The notes under the pieces were generated by a model. The model worked only from the letters and a program-made list of their open reading frames with translations, was not told where the DNA came from and did no database searches. From Bacteroidales bacterium UBA1628 (GTDB lineage Bacteria; Bacteroidota; Bacteroidia; Bacteroidales; UBA932): DNA of 27,601 bases. Positions 15,626 through 24,523 of this stretch are shown piece by piece (within the stretch, counting starts at the first letter, position 1; each line of letters starts with the position of its first letter). The stretch is taken from contig DCMG01000139.1 of NCBI GenBank assembly GCA_002321335.1, forward strand, positions 11,025 to 38,625, read 5' to 3'. Both the position numbers and the translations under genes were made by a program.

Positions 15626-18600
15626 ATGACGATTAAAATGAATCACATAATAACCAGTTCTTCTTCTGAAAAGGGGAGGAGTAGACAATTATTATTGCTT
15701 ACGAAAGGTTTGATGATGACCGTTATGGCGATTCTTTTGTTTTTGGTGCCTTCAGAAGTGTTCGCGCAGAAACTCACCATATCTGGTTTTGTCAAGGAAG
15801 CCGCAACCAATGAGCCAGTCCCAGGAGCGGTTGTAATGATTAAGGGCACATCAGTGGGCACATCTACTGACGCAAACGGAGCGTATACCATCAAAGCTGA
15901 CGCCAATGCGGTTCTTGTCTGCCAGCTTTTCGGTTATAAGACCGTAGAAGTTAATGTCAGCAAAAGATCAAACGTGGATATTCTTCTTCAGGAAGACACT
16001 CAGATGCTTGACGCGACTGTTGTGGTCGGTTATGGTACACTCAAAAAGACTCAGCTTGTAGGCGCCGTCGAGAACTTGTCCGGAGAGGAACTTGAAGGCA
16101 GAACCAATTCCAACGTGACGAGGTCTCTTCAGGGACAGATCCCGGGATTGAACATCGTTCAGGCTGACGGTAAGCCTACCCATCAAGGATCTATTACCAT
16201 CCGTGGTAACGGAACTTCATACCAGTCAAGGCAAAAGGTTGGTGGCAGCGCTAAGGGTGCGAAGCACTCGATCGGTCAGGGCAGCAGCGCCCTTGTCCTC
16301 ATTGACGGTGTCGAGGGAGACCTGACGACCGTGAATCCTGAGGACATCGAGACTGTCGCTGTCCTTAAGGATGCTGCTTCCGCTGCGGTTTACGGCGCCA
16401 GAGGTGCTTTCGGTGTCATTCTTGTGACGACCAAGACCCCGAAAACCGACAAGATTTCCGTGAACTACAACGGCTCTGTCTCATTGAACAGAAGAAACAT
16501 CATGTGGGAGGACGAACTTGTCACGGATGGCCTTCAGTGGCTCGATACCTTTGTTGAGTTCTTCAGGAATGACAAGCGTACTCCAACTTCAGCCGGTTCA
16601 TTGCCGGGCAATGTCAATAACAGGTCCAATACCTATTCTGAGGCTTATCATGAGGAATTCCGCCGCCGTAAGACAGATCCTGCTTATGAGAATTACGGTA
16701 AGATTTATGGCGACGGAAAGGATGTAGGCTTCGGAAACAACTATGCTTACTATGGAAGCACCAACTGGCTTGACATGTTCTACAAGGACATGAACATGAC
16801 ACAGAACCATAACCTTAGCATCAATGGCGCGTCAGAGAAGGTGAGCTATGCCATCAGCGGACGCTACTATGGACAGGATGGCATCTACAAGCTTGGCAAT
16901 GAGGATTTCAATCAGTTCAACCTTCGCGCCAAGGGCTCAATAAAGATTACCGATTGGTTGAAGTTGACCAATAACACATCTGTGTTCAAACGTAAGTATC
17001 ACCAGCCGATGGTGTCCGGAGGCTCGCAGCCTCTACTCCGCCAGTTCGAGCATAGGGGACAACCTATCTATCCGGCTTTCAATGAGGATGGCACGCTTAC
17101 ATTCTACGGCGCTTCTTGTATGTACGGCGCGTTCGAGGACGGAAACACGTATCAGGAGAACAATAAACTTGATGTGATCACATCGACAACTCTTGATTTC
17201 GAACCGATCAAGAACGTCTTGAAATTCACAGGCGACTTTACGTACAAAGCCATCCGTTCAACTCAGGCAAGAGTCTCTTGCATCCAGAGTGGTTATAGCG
17301 CTCCGGGTGCTTTGGAGAACTACAACAGCTCCTCATATAAGTCAGATTGGCGTTTTAACACAGATTACATCTCCTCAAATATTGTCGGAACATACACTCC
17401 GAAACTTGGTGACAACCATGATCTGAATATTGTGGCTGGATGGAATCTTGAGAAGACGAATTATCGCCGTCTTTATCTTACCAGAAAGGACCTTTTGTAT
17501 CCTTCCATCCCTTCATTTGAGCTTATGGCGTCTGACGAGTATGGTGTGGAAGACCGTGGCCACGACAAGAGCATGGTCGGCTTCTTCGGACGTGTGAACT
17601 ACACTCTTCTCAACAGGTACATTGTCGAGGTTGCCGCACGTTATGATGGCTCTTCATTGTTCCCTTCATATTCACAGTGGGGTTTCTTCCCTTCAGCGTC
17701 TGTGGGCTGGAGATTGTCAGAGGAGCCTTGGATGGAATGGTCCAAGTCGTGGATGAATAATTTCAAACTTCGCGCGAATGTCGGCTCACTTGGTAACGCC
17801 ACCATCGACCCTTACTCTTTCCTGGAGCTTATGGGTGTGTCAAAATCCTCAAAACTAATCAATGGGGAGAAAGTGCCTTATACAACAGCCGCTTCAATCA
17901 TTCCAGATAATCTTACATGGGAGACCGTCACGACTTACGACGCGGGACTTGACGCTGATTTCTTGAAGAGCCGTCTCTCGATTTCGGCTGACTACTATGT
18001 TCGTGATGTCAAAGATATGTTCATTCAGGGACCGGATCTTCCTGAGGTGCTTGGTGATTCCACACCTAAGGGTAACTACGGCGCTATCCAGACAAAGGGT
18101 TGGGAAGCCACAATCGGCTGGAGAGACTCGTTCAAGCTCGCAGGCAAGGATTTTAATTATAACATCAAAGCCAGTGTATGGGATTCTCGCACTTGGGTGA
18201 AGACGTACTACAACATCAACGGTGACATCCTCAACTACTATGAGGGTAAGGAACTTGGAGAGATCTGGGGCTTCAGAACCGACGGGTACTTCCTCAGTAA
18301 TGAAGAGGCCAACAATTGGGCGACAGATAAATTCCACAAGAACGGATCCAACTTCAGAGCGTATGCCGGTGACCTTAAATTCATAGACATCAACGGTGAT
18401 GGAAAGATTGACTACGGCAAAGGTACTCTTGACGATCATGGCGATCTCGAGCGCATCGGCAACCAGAGCCCGCGTTACTATTTCGGTATCAATCTTGGCG
18501 CTAACTGGAACGGGATCGGCATCAGCGTATTCCTGCAGGGTGTAGGCAAGCGTGACTGGTATCCAAGCTGTGAGTCCGGCTTCTTCTGGGGAATGTACAA

Positions 18601-19060
18601 CCGTCCTTATGGATACTTGCCTAAGATCCATACTCAAGATGCTGTGGAAGTTGATTACTCTACATCCAATTGGGTTGTCACCAATGCCGCAAGCAAGCCT
18701 TACTTCACACGTCAGGTGGCATACGCCGCGAACAGAAACGACGGTCCTCTTACATTCGAGAATGACTACTATATGCAGAATGCCGCTTATGTCAGGCTTA
18801 AAAACCTCACGGTTGACTACACTTTCCCAAGCAAACTGACAAAGAAGTTCAATGTGGAGAAACTCAAGGTCTACTTCTCCGGCGAGAACCTGCTGACATT
18901 CTCTCCGATATACAAGCACACCAAGATGTTTGACCCGGAGACTCTTGGCTTCGGAGATTCTGACTTCGGTGACAATGTTGGAGGTCTTAGCGGTGTTGGA
19001 CAGGGATACACCTATCCGATGCTCAAGACATACACCTTCGGTCTGAACATTACTTTCTAA
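15626..19060 (+). CDS. TonB-dependent outer-membrane transporter, SusC/RagA family
   Basis: 1144 residues, the usual size for SusC proteins. A long N-region precedes the hydrophobic signal segment and cleavage near VFA-Q (47/48). An in-frame ATG at 15638 is an equally possible start. Residues about 50-122 form the carboxypeptidase-regulatory-like domain (ISGFVKEAATNEPVPGAVVM). The SusC-type motif VVVGYGTLKKTQLVGAVENL (132-151) leads into the plug (LQGQIPGLNI, TIRGNGTS, LIDGVEGD, VLKDAASAAVYGARGAFGV). The rest is a 22-strand-type beta-barrel ending YTFGLNITF, with a terminal phenylalanine as expected for barrel insertion. No N-terminal STN signalling domain is present. About 15 extra residues (about 199-220) sit between RGNGTS and the LIDGV segment. 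It should import a bulky ligand captured by the SusD lipoprotein encoded 21 bp downstream. Confidence 0.96.
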   Translation: MTIKMNHIITSSSSEKGRSRQLLLLTKGLMMTVMAILLFLVPSEVFAQKLTISGFVKEAATNEPVPGAVVMIKGTSVGTSTDANGAYTIKADANAVLVCQLFGYKTVEVNVSKRSNVDILLQEDTQMLDATVVVGYGTLKKTQLVGAVENLSGEELEGRTNSNVTRSLQGQIPGLNIVQADGKPTHQGSITIRGNGTSYQSRQKVGGSAKGAKHSIGQGSSALVLIDGVEGDLTTVNPEDIETVAVLKDAASAAVYGARGAFGVILVTTKTPKTDKISVNYNGSVSLNRRNIMWEDELVTDGLQWLDTFVEFFRNDKRTPTSAGSLPGNVNNRSNTYSEAYHEEFRRRKTDPAYENYGKIYGDGKDVGFGNNYAYYGSTNWLDMFYKDMNMTQNHNLSINGASEKVSYAISGRYYGQDGIYKLGNEDFNQFNLRAKGSIKITDWLKLTNNTSVFKRKYHQPMVSGGSQPLLRQFEHRGQPIYPAFNEDGTLTFYGASCMYGAFEDGNTYQENNKLDVITSTTLDFEPIKNVLKFTGDFTYKAIRSTQARVSCIQSGYSAPGALENYNSSSYKSDWRFNTDYISSNIVGTYTPKLGDNHDLNIVAGWNLEKTNYRRLYLTRKDLLYPSIPSFELMASDEYGVEDRGHDKSMVGFFGRVNYTLLNRYIVEVAARYDGSSLFPSYSQWGFFPSASVGWRLSEEPWMEWSKSWMNNFKLRANVGSLGNATIDPYSFLELMGVSKSSKLINGEKVPYTTAASIIPDNLTWETVTTYDAGLDADFLKSRLSISADYYVRDVKDMFIQGPDLPEVLGDSTPKGNYGAIQTKGWEATIGWRDSFKLAGKDFNYNIKASVWDSRTWVKTYYNINGDILNYYEGKELGEIWGFRTDGYFLSNEEANNWATDKFHKNGSNFRAYAGDLKFIDINGDGKIDYGKGTLDDHGDLERIGNQSPRYYFGINLGANWNGIGISVFLQGVGKRDWYPSCESGFFWGMYNRPYGYLPKIHTQDAVEVDYSTSNWVVTNAASKPYFTRQVAYAANRNDGPLTFENDYYMQNAAYVRLKNLTVDYTFPSKLTKKFNVEKLKVYFSGENLLTFSPIYKHTKMFDPETLGFGDSDFGDNVGGLSGVGQGYTYPMLKTYTFGLNITF

Positions 19061-19081
19061 TTTGAAGGAATATAAACTCTA

Positions 19082-20938
19082 ATGAAATTTAATATGAAAT
19101 CAAGTATAGCAGTTAAATTACTTTTGGGAGCCGCATCTGTTCTTGCGTTGTCTTCATGCAAGGATTTTCTCACGGCAGATCCGGTAAATAAAATCTCAGC
19201 CGAGAATTTCTTCAGGACTGAAAGTGATTTGAAGATATATTCCAATGGAATGATTGAGGCATATCGCCCAAGCGGAGAGACTATCGGCAAAGGCGATAAT
19301 TATACGGATCTCATCTGCACTCAGACATCTACGGATTTTTATCGTCCTGGAATATGGAACTCTGTCAAGCAGAGTGGCTGGGCTGTCAGTGACTGGAAAG
19401 GCATCCGCAGGGCCAACAAGATGATAGAGGGCATCGAAAAGAACAGGAATCTCTTCAATGATGAGGTCGCCAATCATTATCTTGGTGTCGCCCGCTTCTG
19501 GAGAGCCTACTTCTACTTCTCTAAAGTGAAGACTTTCAGTGATGTCCCGTGGATTGACCATGTTGTCAGCGTTGACGATCCTATTCTTACCGCCGGCAGG
19601 GATGACCGTGAACTTGTGATGCACAATGTTCTTGAGGATTTGAAATTCGCAAGCGAGAACATGTCCGCCGATTTGAAGACTTATAGTGGCGTGATCAACA
19701 AATATGTCGCATTGGCGTTTATGTCAAGAGTTTGCTTGTATGAGGGGTCTTTCCGTAAGTACCATAAGGTAAACCCGGCGACAAACAACGCATGGTCAGG
19801 ACAGTATGAGTCCTCTGAGGATTTCTTCAACGCCGCTGCCACTGCAGCCAAGTCGGTGATTGACTCCAAAGAGTTCTCTCTTGTAACCGGATCTCCTGTT
19901 TCGGTTGCCGATGGCAAGGAGGTGACTTCTTTGTATGACAACATTTGGAGGAGCACGGATTTCGGCAAATCCAGCGAGTCCATATGGACCGTGGAATATG
20001 AAGGTGGCGACCTGAATGTCTATAACGAGCTTACTTGGGTTGTGAACTCAAGTACATACGACCAGAAGGCCGCCCCGACAAAGAACCTTGTGCGTATGTT
20101 CCTGAATCTTGACGGAACACCTGCAAAGCCGGATGTGTCTGTGACGAAGGAGTTTGACAATAAGGATTGGCGTCTTTTCAACACTGTTCACGGTCCTGGA
20201 CACTTGTACACGACCTTGGCAGGGGAATCCGTTCTTAAGAAACTGAACTTTACCTATACATTCAGCGGTTATCAGTTCAGGAAATGGAGCCAAGAGAAAG
20301 AGGAAAATTACTCTAAGGGTAAGAACGACAATGATGTCCCTATTCTGCGGTATGCCGAAGTGCTTTTGAACTACGCCGAGGCCAAGGCTGAGCTCGGTCA
20401 GATTGATGAGACCATCTGGAATGAGACTGTAGGTGAGCTCCGCAAGCGCGCAGGTGTCAAGAATGTTTATCCTGCTTCCGCCGGTTATGTCGAGGATGCT
20501 TGGCTGAAATCATACTACGGTGACCCTACTCTCTCAAACACCATGCTTGAGATCAGAAGAGAAAGAGTCACAGAGTTGATCTGTGAGAATCTCCGCTCTT
20601 CGGATCTCAGCCGTTGGGCTTGTCAGGATCTGATAGTGGACAGGGGTACAAACAACAGTGGTTGGATGGGTATCTATGTGACTGCCGATGAGTATAAAAA
20701 CGGTATCCAGTTCAATGGTGAAACTTATAAGTTCAACGCATCTAAAGTCTCTCAATTTGCTTATAAAACCGGAACGTCAACCGCAGACCAGAACTTGACT
20801 CTTTCTGAGGGTGACCATGGATATCTTATTTACAATTACAAGCTTGAGTGGAATGACAGGGATTATGTCCGTCCTATTCCATCGACAGCCTTGACAAAGA
20901 ATCCAAATCTCGGCCAGAATTATGGTTGGGAAGATTAA
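19082..20938 (+). CDS. SusD/RagB-family substrate-binding surface lipoprotein
   Basis: 618 residues. The lipoprotein signal ends in LALSSC with the lipidated cysteine at C26, followed by KDFLTADPVNKISAENFF, the classic SusD N-terminus. The SusD helical (TPR-like) core follows: IRRANKMIEGIEKN, YLGVARFWRAYFYFSKVKTF and DVPWIDH. The C-terminal half shows PILRYAEVLLNYAEAKAELG, then ELRKRAGV and LEIRRERVTEL, ending near RPIPSTALTKNPNLGQNYGW, all family hallmarks. It caps the SusC barrel on the cell surface and captures ligand. It begins 21 bp after susC, so the two are certainly co-transcribed. The ligand is unknown; the neighbouring enzymes point to a phosphodiester-containing molecule rather than a plain glycan. 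Confidence 0.96.
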   Translation: MKFNMKSSIAVKLLLGAASVLALSSCKDFLTADPVNKISAENFFRTESDLKIYSNGMIEAYRPSGETIGKGDNYTDLICTQTSTDFYRPGIWNSVKQSGWAVSDWKGIRRANKMIEGIEKNRNLFNDEVANHYLGVARFWRAYFYFSKVKTFSDVPWIDHVVSVDDPILTAGRDDRELVMHNVLEDLKFASENMSADLKTYSGVINKYVALAFMSRVCLYEGSFRKYHKVNPATNNAWSGQYESSEDFFNAAATAAKSVIDSKEFSLVTGSPVSVADGKEVTSLYDNIWRSTDFGKSSESIWTVEYEGGDLNVYNELTWVVNSSTYDQKAAPTKNLVRMFLNLDGTPAKPDVSVTKEFDNKDWRLFNTVHGPGHLYTTLAGESVLKKLNFTYTFSGYQFRKWSQEKEENYSKGKNDNDVPILRYAEVLLNYAEAKAELGQIDETIWNETVGELRKRAGVKNVYPASAGYVEDAWLKSYYGDPTLSNTMLEIRRERVTELICENLRSSDLSRWACQDLIVDRGTNNSGWMGIYVTADEYKNGIQFNGETYKFNASKVSQFAYKTGTSTADQNLTLSEGDHGYLIYNYKLEWNDRDYVRPIPSTALTKNPNLGQNYGWED

Positions 20939-20955
20939 ATCTTAAACTATTATAC

Positions 20956-22725
20956 ATGAATAAATTACGGCTTAAAAAGTGTTTATTCGGTCTAATGTCT
21001 GCAACAACCCTCATGCTGGGGGTTGTTGCTTGCGGTAAAAACGGGGCCGATGATCCTACGCCTGACAAACCGGATCCGAAGCCGACACCAGGAACGGAAA
21101 CGGTGATCAATGGCACTTCGATTGAGTCCACAAATACCCTTGTCGGACTGATAACGGATTCCAAGACTGGAAAAGGCATCGCTGGCGTGCCAGTCTCTGA
21201 TGGATATTCTTTCACAGAGACAGACGCCAATGGCGTTTACCAGTTCAAGGCGAACAGGTACTGCCGCAATGTGTACTATACGTTGCCGTCAGAATACAAG
21301 GTCGCGTTGGACAAAGAGACGAAACTTCCTTTGTTCTATTCCACATCGGCAATTTCCTACAACAGCCAGAACAGGAACGACTTTGTTTTGGAACCACTTG
21401 ATTCTCCGGAGAAGAACTTCACTTATCTGGCCATTGGTGATCCTCAATGTAAGACAAACTCTGACATTGAAAGGTTCCGCACGGAGACATTGCCGGACAT
21501 CAGGAATTTCATTTCGACTTCACAGGAGAATGGAAAGTATAAAAATGTGTACATCATGTCAATGGGTGACATCACATTTGACAACACCGTTCAGTGGAAG
21601 CCGATGCGTAATGTCATGTCGAAGTTTTCGGCCAACGGATCTGATTACATTCCATTTTATAATATGGTTGGTAATCATGACCATGACGCCTCTACAAACA
21701 CTCAGTATGAATCGACTCAGAACTATGTCGATCTTTTCGGCCCCGTGGATTACTCGTTCAACAGAGGAGATGTTCATATCGTGGTGATGGACAATGTGCT
21801 TACCACAACCACCAATGGCAAGACCTGGGATTATGACGCCGGTATCACGAGTTCTCAATTGAAATGGTTGAAGGCGGATCTTGATCTGGTGAAGGACAAG
21901 CAGAACAAGATGATTCTGTTCTGTGCCCATATTCCTTTCAGGGGAGGAGCCAATAGTGGCGGTGCCTCTGTGAACAAGGATAAGAATTATGCCGAAGTTC
22001 TTAAACTTCTTACGGAATTCCACGAGGCGCATATTATGGTCGGGCATACCCATTATCCTCAAAACTGGATTCACTCTTCTTATATAACCAAGGGAGGCAC
22101 ACCTGTTTACGAACACGTTCATGGCGCGGCATGCGGAGCATGGTGGTCTTGCAATATGAATGTGAACGGTGCGCCTAACTGCTACAGTCTTTACGAGATT
22201 GAAGGGAACAGCATTAAGAATTGGGTTACTAAAGGCACGAAGAACGATGTTGACTATCAGATGCGTGTTTATAACGGCAGCCAGATTTATGGGGGTTCCG
22301 ATGGTGTTCCGCCAGGAAAGTATCAGTACACGTGGTACAATGGCGGTAAAGGAGGAACCGCCAATATCACCGCCAAGGGTAATTCAAGTCTGAAAGGATC
22401 TTTTGTCGCAGCGATATGGAATGACGATGACAAGAACTGGAGGGTTGAGTTTTTCCAGAATGGCCAAAAGGTCGGTGACATGAAGAGAGTGCCGTCGAAA
22501 GTCCCTGATATATGTGTCGTCTCATATTATTTCAACAATTTGGGCAAGAACACGACGACATGGACGACCACAACCGCTCAGCATTATTGGTACATTGAAG
22601 CACCGGGTGGTGATCCGACCAAAGTGCAGAATTGGGAAGTCCGCGCGACTCAGACAATCCCGAGCAGCGGAGAGGTCAATGTCTATTCCTGCACGGATCT
22701 GCAGACAGATTATAGCGGATTCTAG
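20956..22725 (+). CDS. Calcineurin-like phosphoesterase lipoprotein (MetallophosN/MetallophosC type), copy 1
   Basis: 589 residues from the ATG at 20956, 17 bp after susD. The signal peptide ends GVVAC with C26 as the probable lipidated cysteine, followed by a Pro/Asp-rich spacer (31-48). An N-terminal carboxypeptidase-regulatory-like domain (NTLVGLITDSKTGKGIAGVP, about 60-145) precedes the phosphoesterase domain. The metal ligands are D162 and Q164 in AIGDPQCK, D205 in MGDI, N240-H241 in GNHDHD, H325 in CAHIPF, and H364/H366 in GHTHYPQ. The usual D-x-H is D-x-Q, as in the human CPPED1/CSTP1 branch. A C-terminal beta-domain (about 430-589) completes the architecture known in Bacteroidota SusCD loci. 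It should hydrolyse a phosphoester at the cell surface or in the periplasm. A close homolog follows directly. Confidence 0.9.
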   Translation: MNKLRLKKCLFGLMSATTLMLGVVACGKNGADDPTPDKPDPKPTPGTETVINGTSIESTNTLVGLITDSKTGKGIAGVPVSDGYSFTETDANGVYQFKANRYCRNVYYTLPSEYKVALDKETKLPLFYSTSAISYNSQNRNDFVLEPLDSPEKNFTYLAIGDPQCKTNSDIERFRTETLPDIRNFISTSQENGKYKNVYIMSMGDITFDNTVQWKPMRNVMSKFSANGSDYIPFYNMVGNHDHDASTNTQYESTQNYVDLFGPVDYSFNRGDVHIVVMDNVLTTTTNGKTWDYDAGITSSQLKWLKADLDLVKDKQNKMILFCAHIPFRGGANSGGASVNKDKNYAEVLKLLTEFHEAHIMVGHTHYPQNWIHSSYITKGGTPVYEHVHGAACGAWWSCNMNVNGAPNCYSLYEIEGNSIKNWVTKGTKNDVDYQMRVYNGSQIYGGSDGVPPGKYQYTWYNGGKGGTANITAKGNSSLKGSFVAAIWNDDDKNWRVEFFQNGQKVGDMKRVPSKVPDICVVSYYFNNLGKNTTTWTTTTAQHYWYIEAPGGDPTKVQNWEVRATQTIPSSGEVNVYSCTDLQTDYSGF

Positions 22726-22746
22726 AATCCATTCATAAGTATTAGG

Positions 22747-22774
22747 GAACGGGGATATTTCCCCGTTCTTTTTT
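22747..22774 (+). terminator. Intrinsic terminator between the two duplicated phosphoesterase genes
   Basis: GAACGGGGA (22747-22755) pairs perfectly with TCCCCGTTC (22760-22768) around a TATT loop and is followed by six T residues. It lies just 27 bases before the next start codon, with no room for a full promoter after it. Confidence 0.9.
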
Positions 22775-22801
22775 GACTGCTGTTTGCTTAAAAAATAATT
22801 A

Positions 22802-24505
22802 ATGATGCATATAAAAAGAACTATCATATTTTTGATTGTGGCGATGTCGCTCATGTTTACGTGTGCGGCCAATGCTATGAAACTGAACGGAACCCGCATC
22901 AGCAAGAACAATAATCTTTATGGTCTTGTCAAGGATTCCCGTACCGGGAAGGGGATTGCCGGCGTGCCGGTCACGGACGGCTACACTTTCACGGTGACGG
23001 ACAAGAACGGGGTTTACCAGTTCACAGCCGATGAGAAGTGCCGGAATGTGTACTACACGCTTCCTGCTGAATACAAAGCGGCTCTCAATCCACAGTCAAA
23101 GCTGCCGCTGTTCTATTCCACGACTCCGATTGACCTGAATAAGCAGAACAGGAATGACTTCGTGCTGGACCCGCTTGACGCGCCCGAGATGGATTTCACA
23201 CTGGTGATGATCGGCGACCCGCAGTGCAAGACGGACTCAGATGTGCACAGGTTCGAGACCGAGACTTTGCCGGATCTCAAAAGGTTCATGTCCGAGTCGC
23301 AGGCCAAGGGAAAGTACCTGAATGCATACGCTGTCACCCTCGGCGACCTGACATTTGACAACACGGTGCAGTGGGGGCCGATGCACAAGGCGCTCTCTGG
23401 ATTCTCTTTGGATTCAGGGGAATATCTTCCGATTTACAACTGCATCGGTAATCACGATCATGACGCTTCCTGTCAGGATGACTACTCTGCCACTCAGAAA
23501 TATGTGGATCTTTTCGGACCGACGGACTATTCGTTCAACAGAGGTGACGTTCACATCATCGTGATGGATGATGTGATTTGCACAGCCACTGACGGCAAGC
23601 ATTGGAAATATGATGACGGCATCACGGACAAGCAGCTGGAGTGGCTCAAGTCAGATCTTGAGCTGGTTCAGGACAAGGCCGGCAAGATGGTTGTCCTCTG
23701 TACCCACATCCAGTTTCGTCACAGTGTGGACAAGAACGGCACAAAGCAAATCAAGAATATGATTGAGGCCATCTCATGTCTGACGGAGTTCCACGAGGCG
23801 CACCTCATGATCGGACACACCCACTATGCGCAGAATTATATTCATCATGACTATGTGACAAAGGGAGGATTTCCTGTGTACGAGCATATTCATGGAGCGG
23901 CGTGCGGAGCTTGGTGGACCTGCAACATGAACCTGGCCGGTGAGCCGAACGGGTACAGCGTCTATGAAGTCTCAGGGAACACGATGAAGAACTGGCTGGC
24001 GAAAGGCACCAACGAGTCGCCGGATTTCCAGATGCGCGTCTATGACGGCAACCAGATCTATGGCGGGACGGATGGCAAGCCGACCGGCAAGTATGAATAT
24101 TCATGGACATCCGGCGGTGTCGGCCCTAAGAAAATCAAGGCAGAAGGCTTTCAAGGGCTTAAAGGTTGTTTTGTCGCAAGTGTCTGGAACAGCGATGAAG
24201 ACAACTGGAAGGTCGAACTCTTTCAGGACGGAAAGAAGATCGGAGATCTGAAACGTGTCCCTTCCAAGATCAACGACATCTGTGTTGTCTCATTCTTCTA
24301 CAATGAGTTGGAAAGAAAAACCGCGACATGGGCCAGAAATACCCCTCAGTACTATTGGTACATCGAGGCCCCGGGCGGAGACCCTACGCGGGTTCAGAAC
24401 TGGGAGATCCGCGCCACCCAGACCATTCCGGGGAGCGGAGAGGTCAATGAATATAAATGCTCCACGCTTCAGACAGATTACTCTGGATTCCGAAACGTGG
24501 AGTAA
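22802..24505 (+). CDS. Calcineurin-like phosphoesterase (MetallophosN/MetallophosC type), copy 2
   Basis: 567 residues; the second ATG (22805) is an equal start candidate. It aligns with copy 1 along nearly its whole length, by eye about two-thirds identical. The domain order is the same: regulatory-like N-domain (NNLYGLVKDSRTGKGIAGVP), phosphoesterase domain and C-terminal beta-domain ending TLQTDYSGF. The metal set is conserved with the same D-x-Q: D139/Q141 in IGDPQCK, D182, N217-H218, H302 and H339/H341 in GHTHYAQ. Unlike copy 1, the signal peptide ends FTCAANA-M, which suits signal peptidase I better than lipoprotein processing, and the Pro/Asp spacer is missing. It is therefore probably soluble in the periplasm. 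It follows a strong terminator, so expression relative to copy 1 should be lower or separately controlled. The substrate is unknown. Confidence 0.9.
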   Translation: MMHIKRTIIFLIVAMSLMFTCAANAMKLNGTRISKNNNLYGLVKDSRTGKGIAGVPVTDGYTFTVTDKNGVYQFTADEKCRNVYYTLPAEYKAALNPQSKLPLFYSTTPIDLNKQNRNDFVLDPLDAPEMDFTLVMIGDPQCKTDSDVHRFETETLPDLKRFMSESQAKGKYLNAYAVTLGDLTFDNTVQWGPMHKALSGFSLDSGEYLPIYNCIGNHDHDASCQDDYSATQKYVDLFGPTDYSFNRGDVHIIVMDDVICTATDGKHWKYDDGITDKQLEWLKSDLELVQDKAGKMVVLCTHIQFRHSVDKNGTKQIKNMIEAISCLTEFHEAHLMIGHTHYAQNYIHHDYVTKGGFPVYEHIHGAACGAWWTCNMNLAGEPNGYSVYEVSGNTMKNWLAKGTNESPDFQMRVYDGNQIYGGTDGKPTGKYEYSWTSGGVGPKKIKAEGFQGLKGCFVASVWNSDEDNWKVELFQDGKKIGDLKRVPSKINDICVVSFFYNELERKTATWARNTPQYYWYIEAPGGDPTRVQNWEIRATQTIPGSGEVNEYKCSTLQTDYSGFRNVE

Positions 24506-24523
24506 TATTAAGTGATTTCTCTC

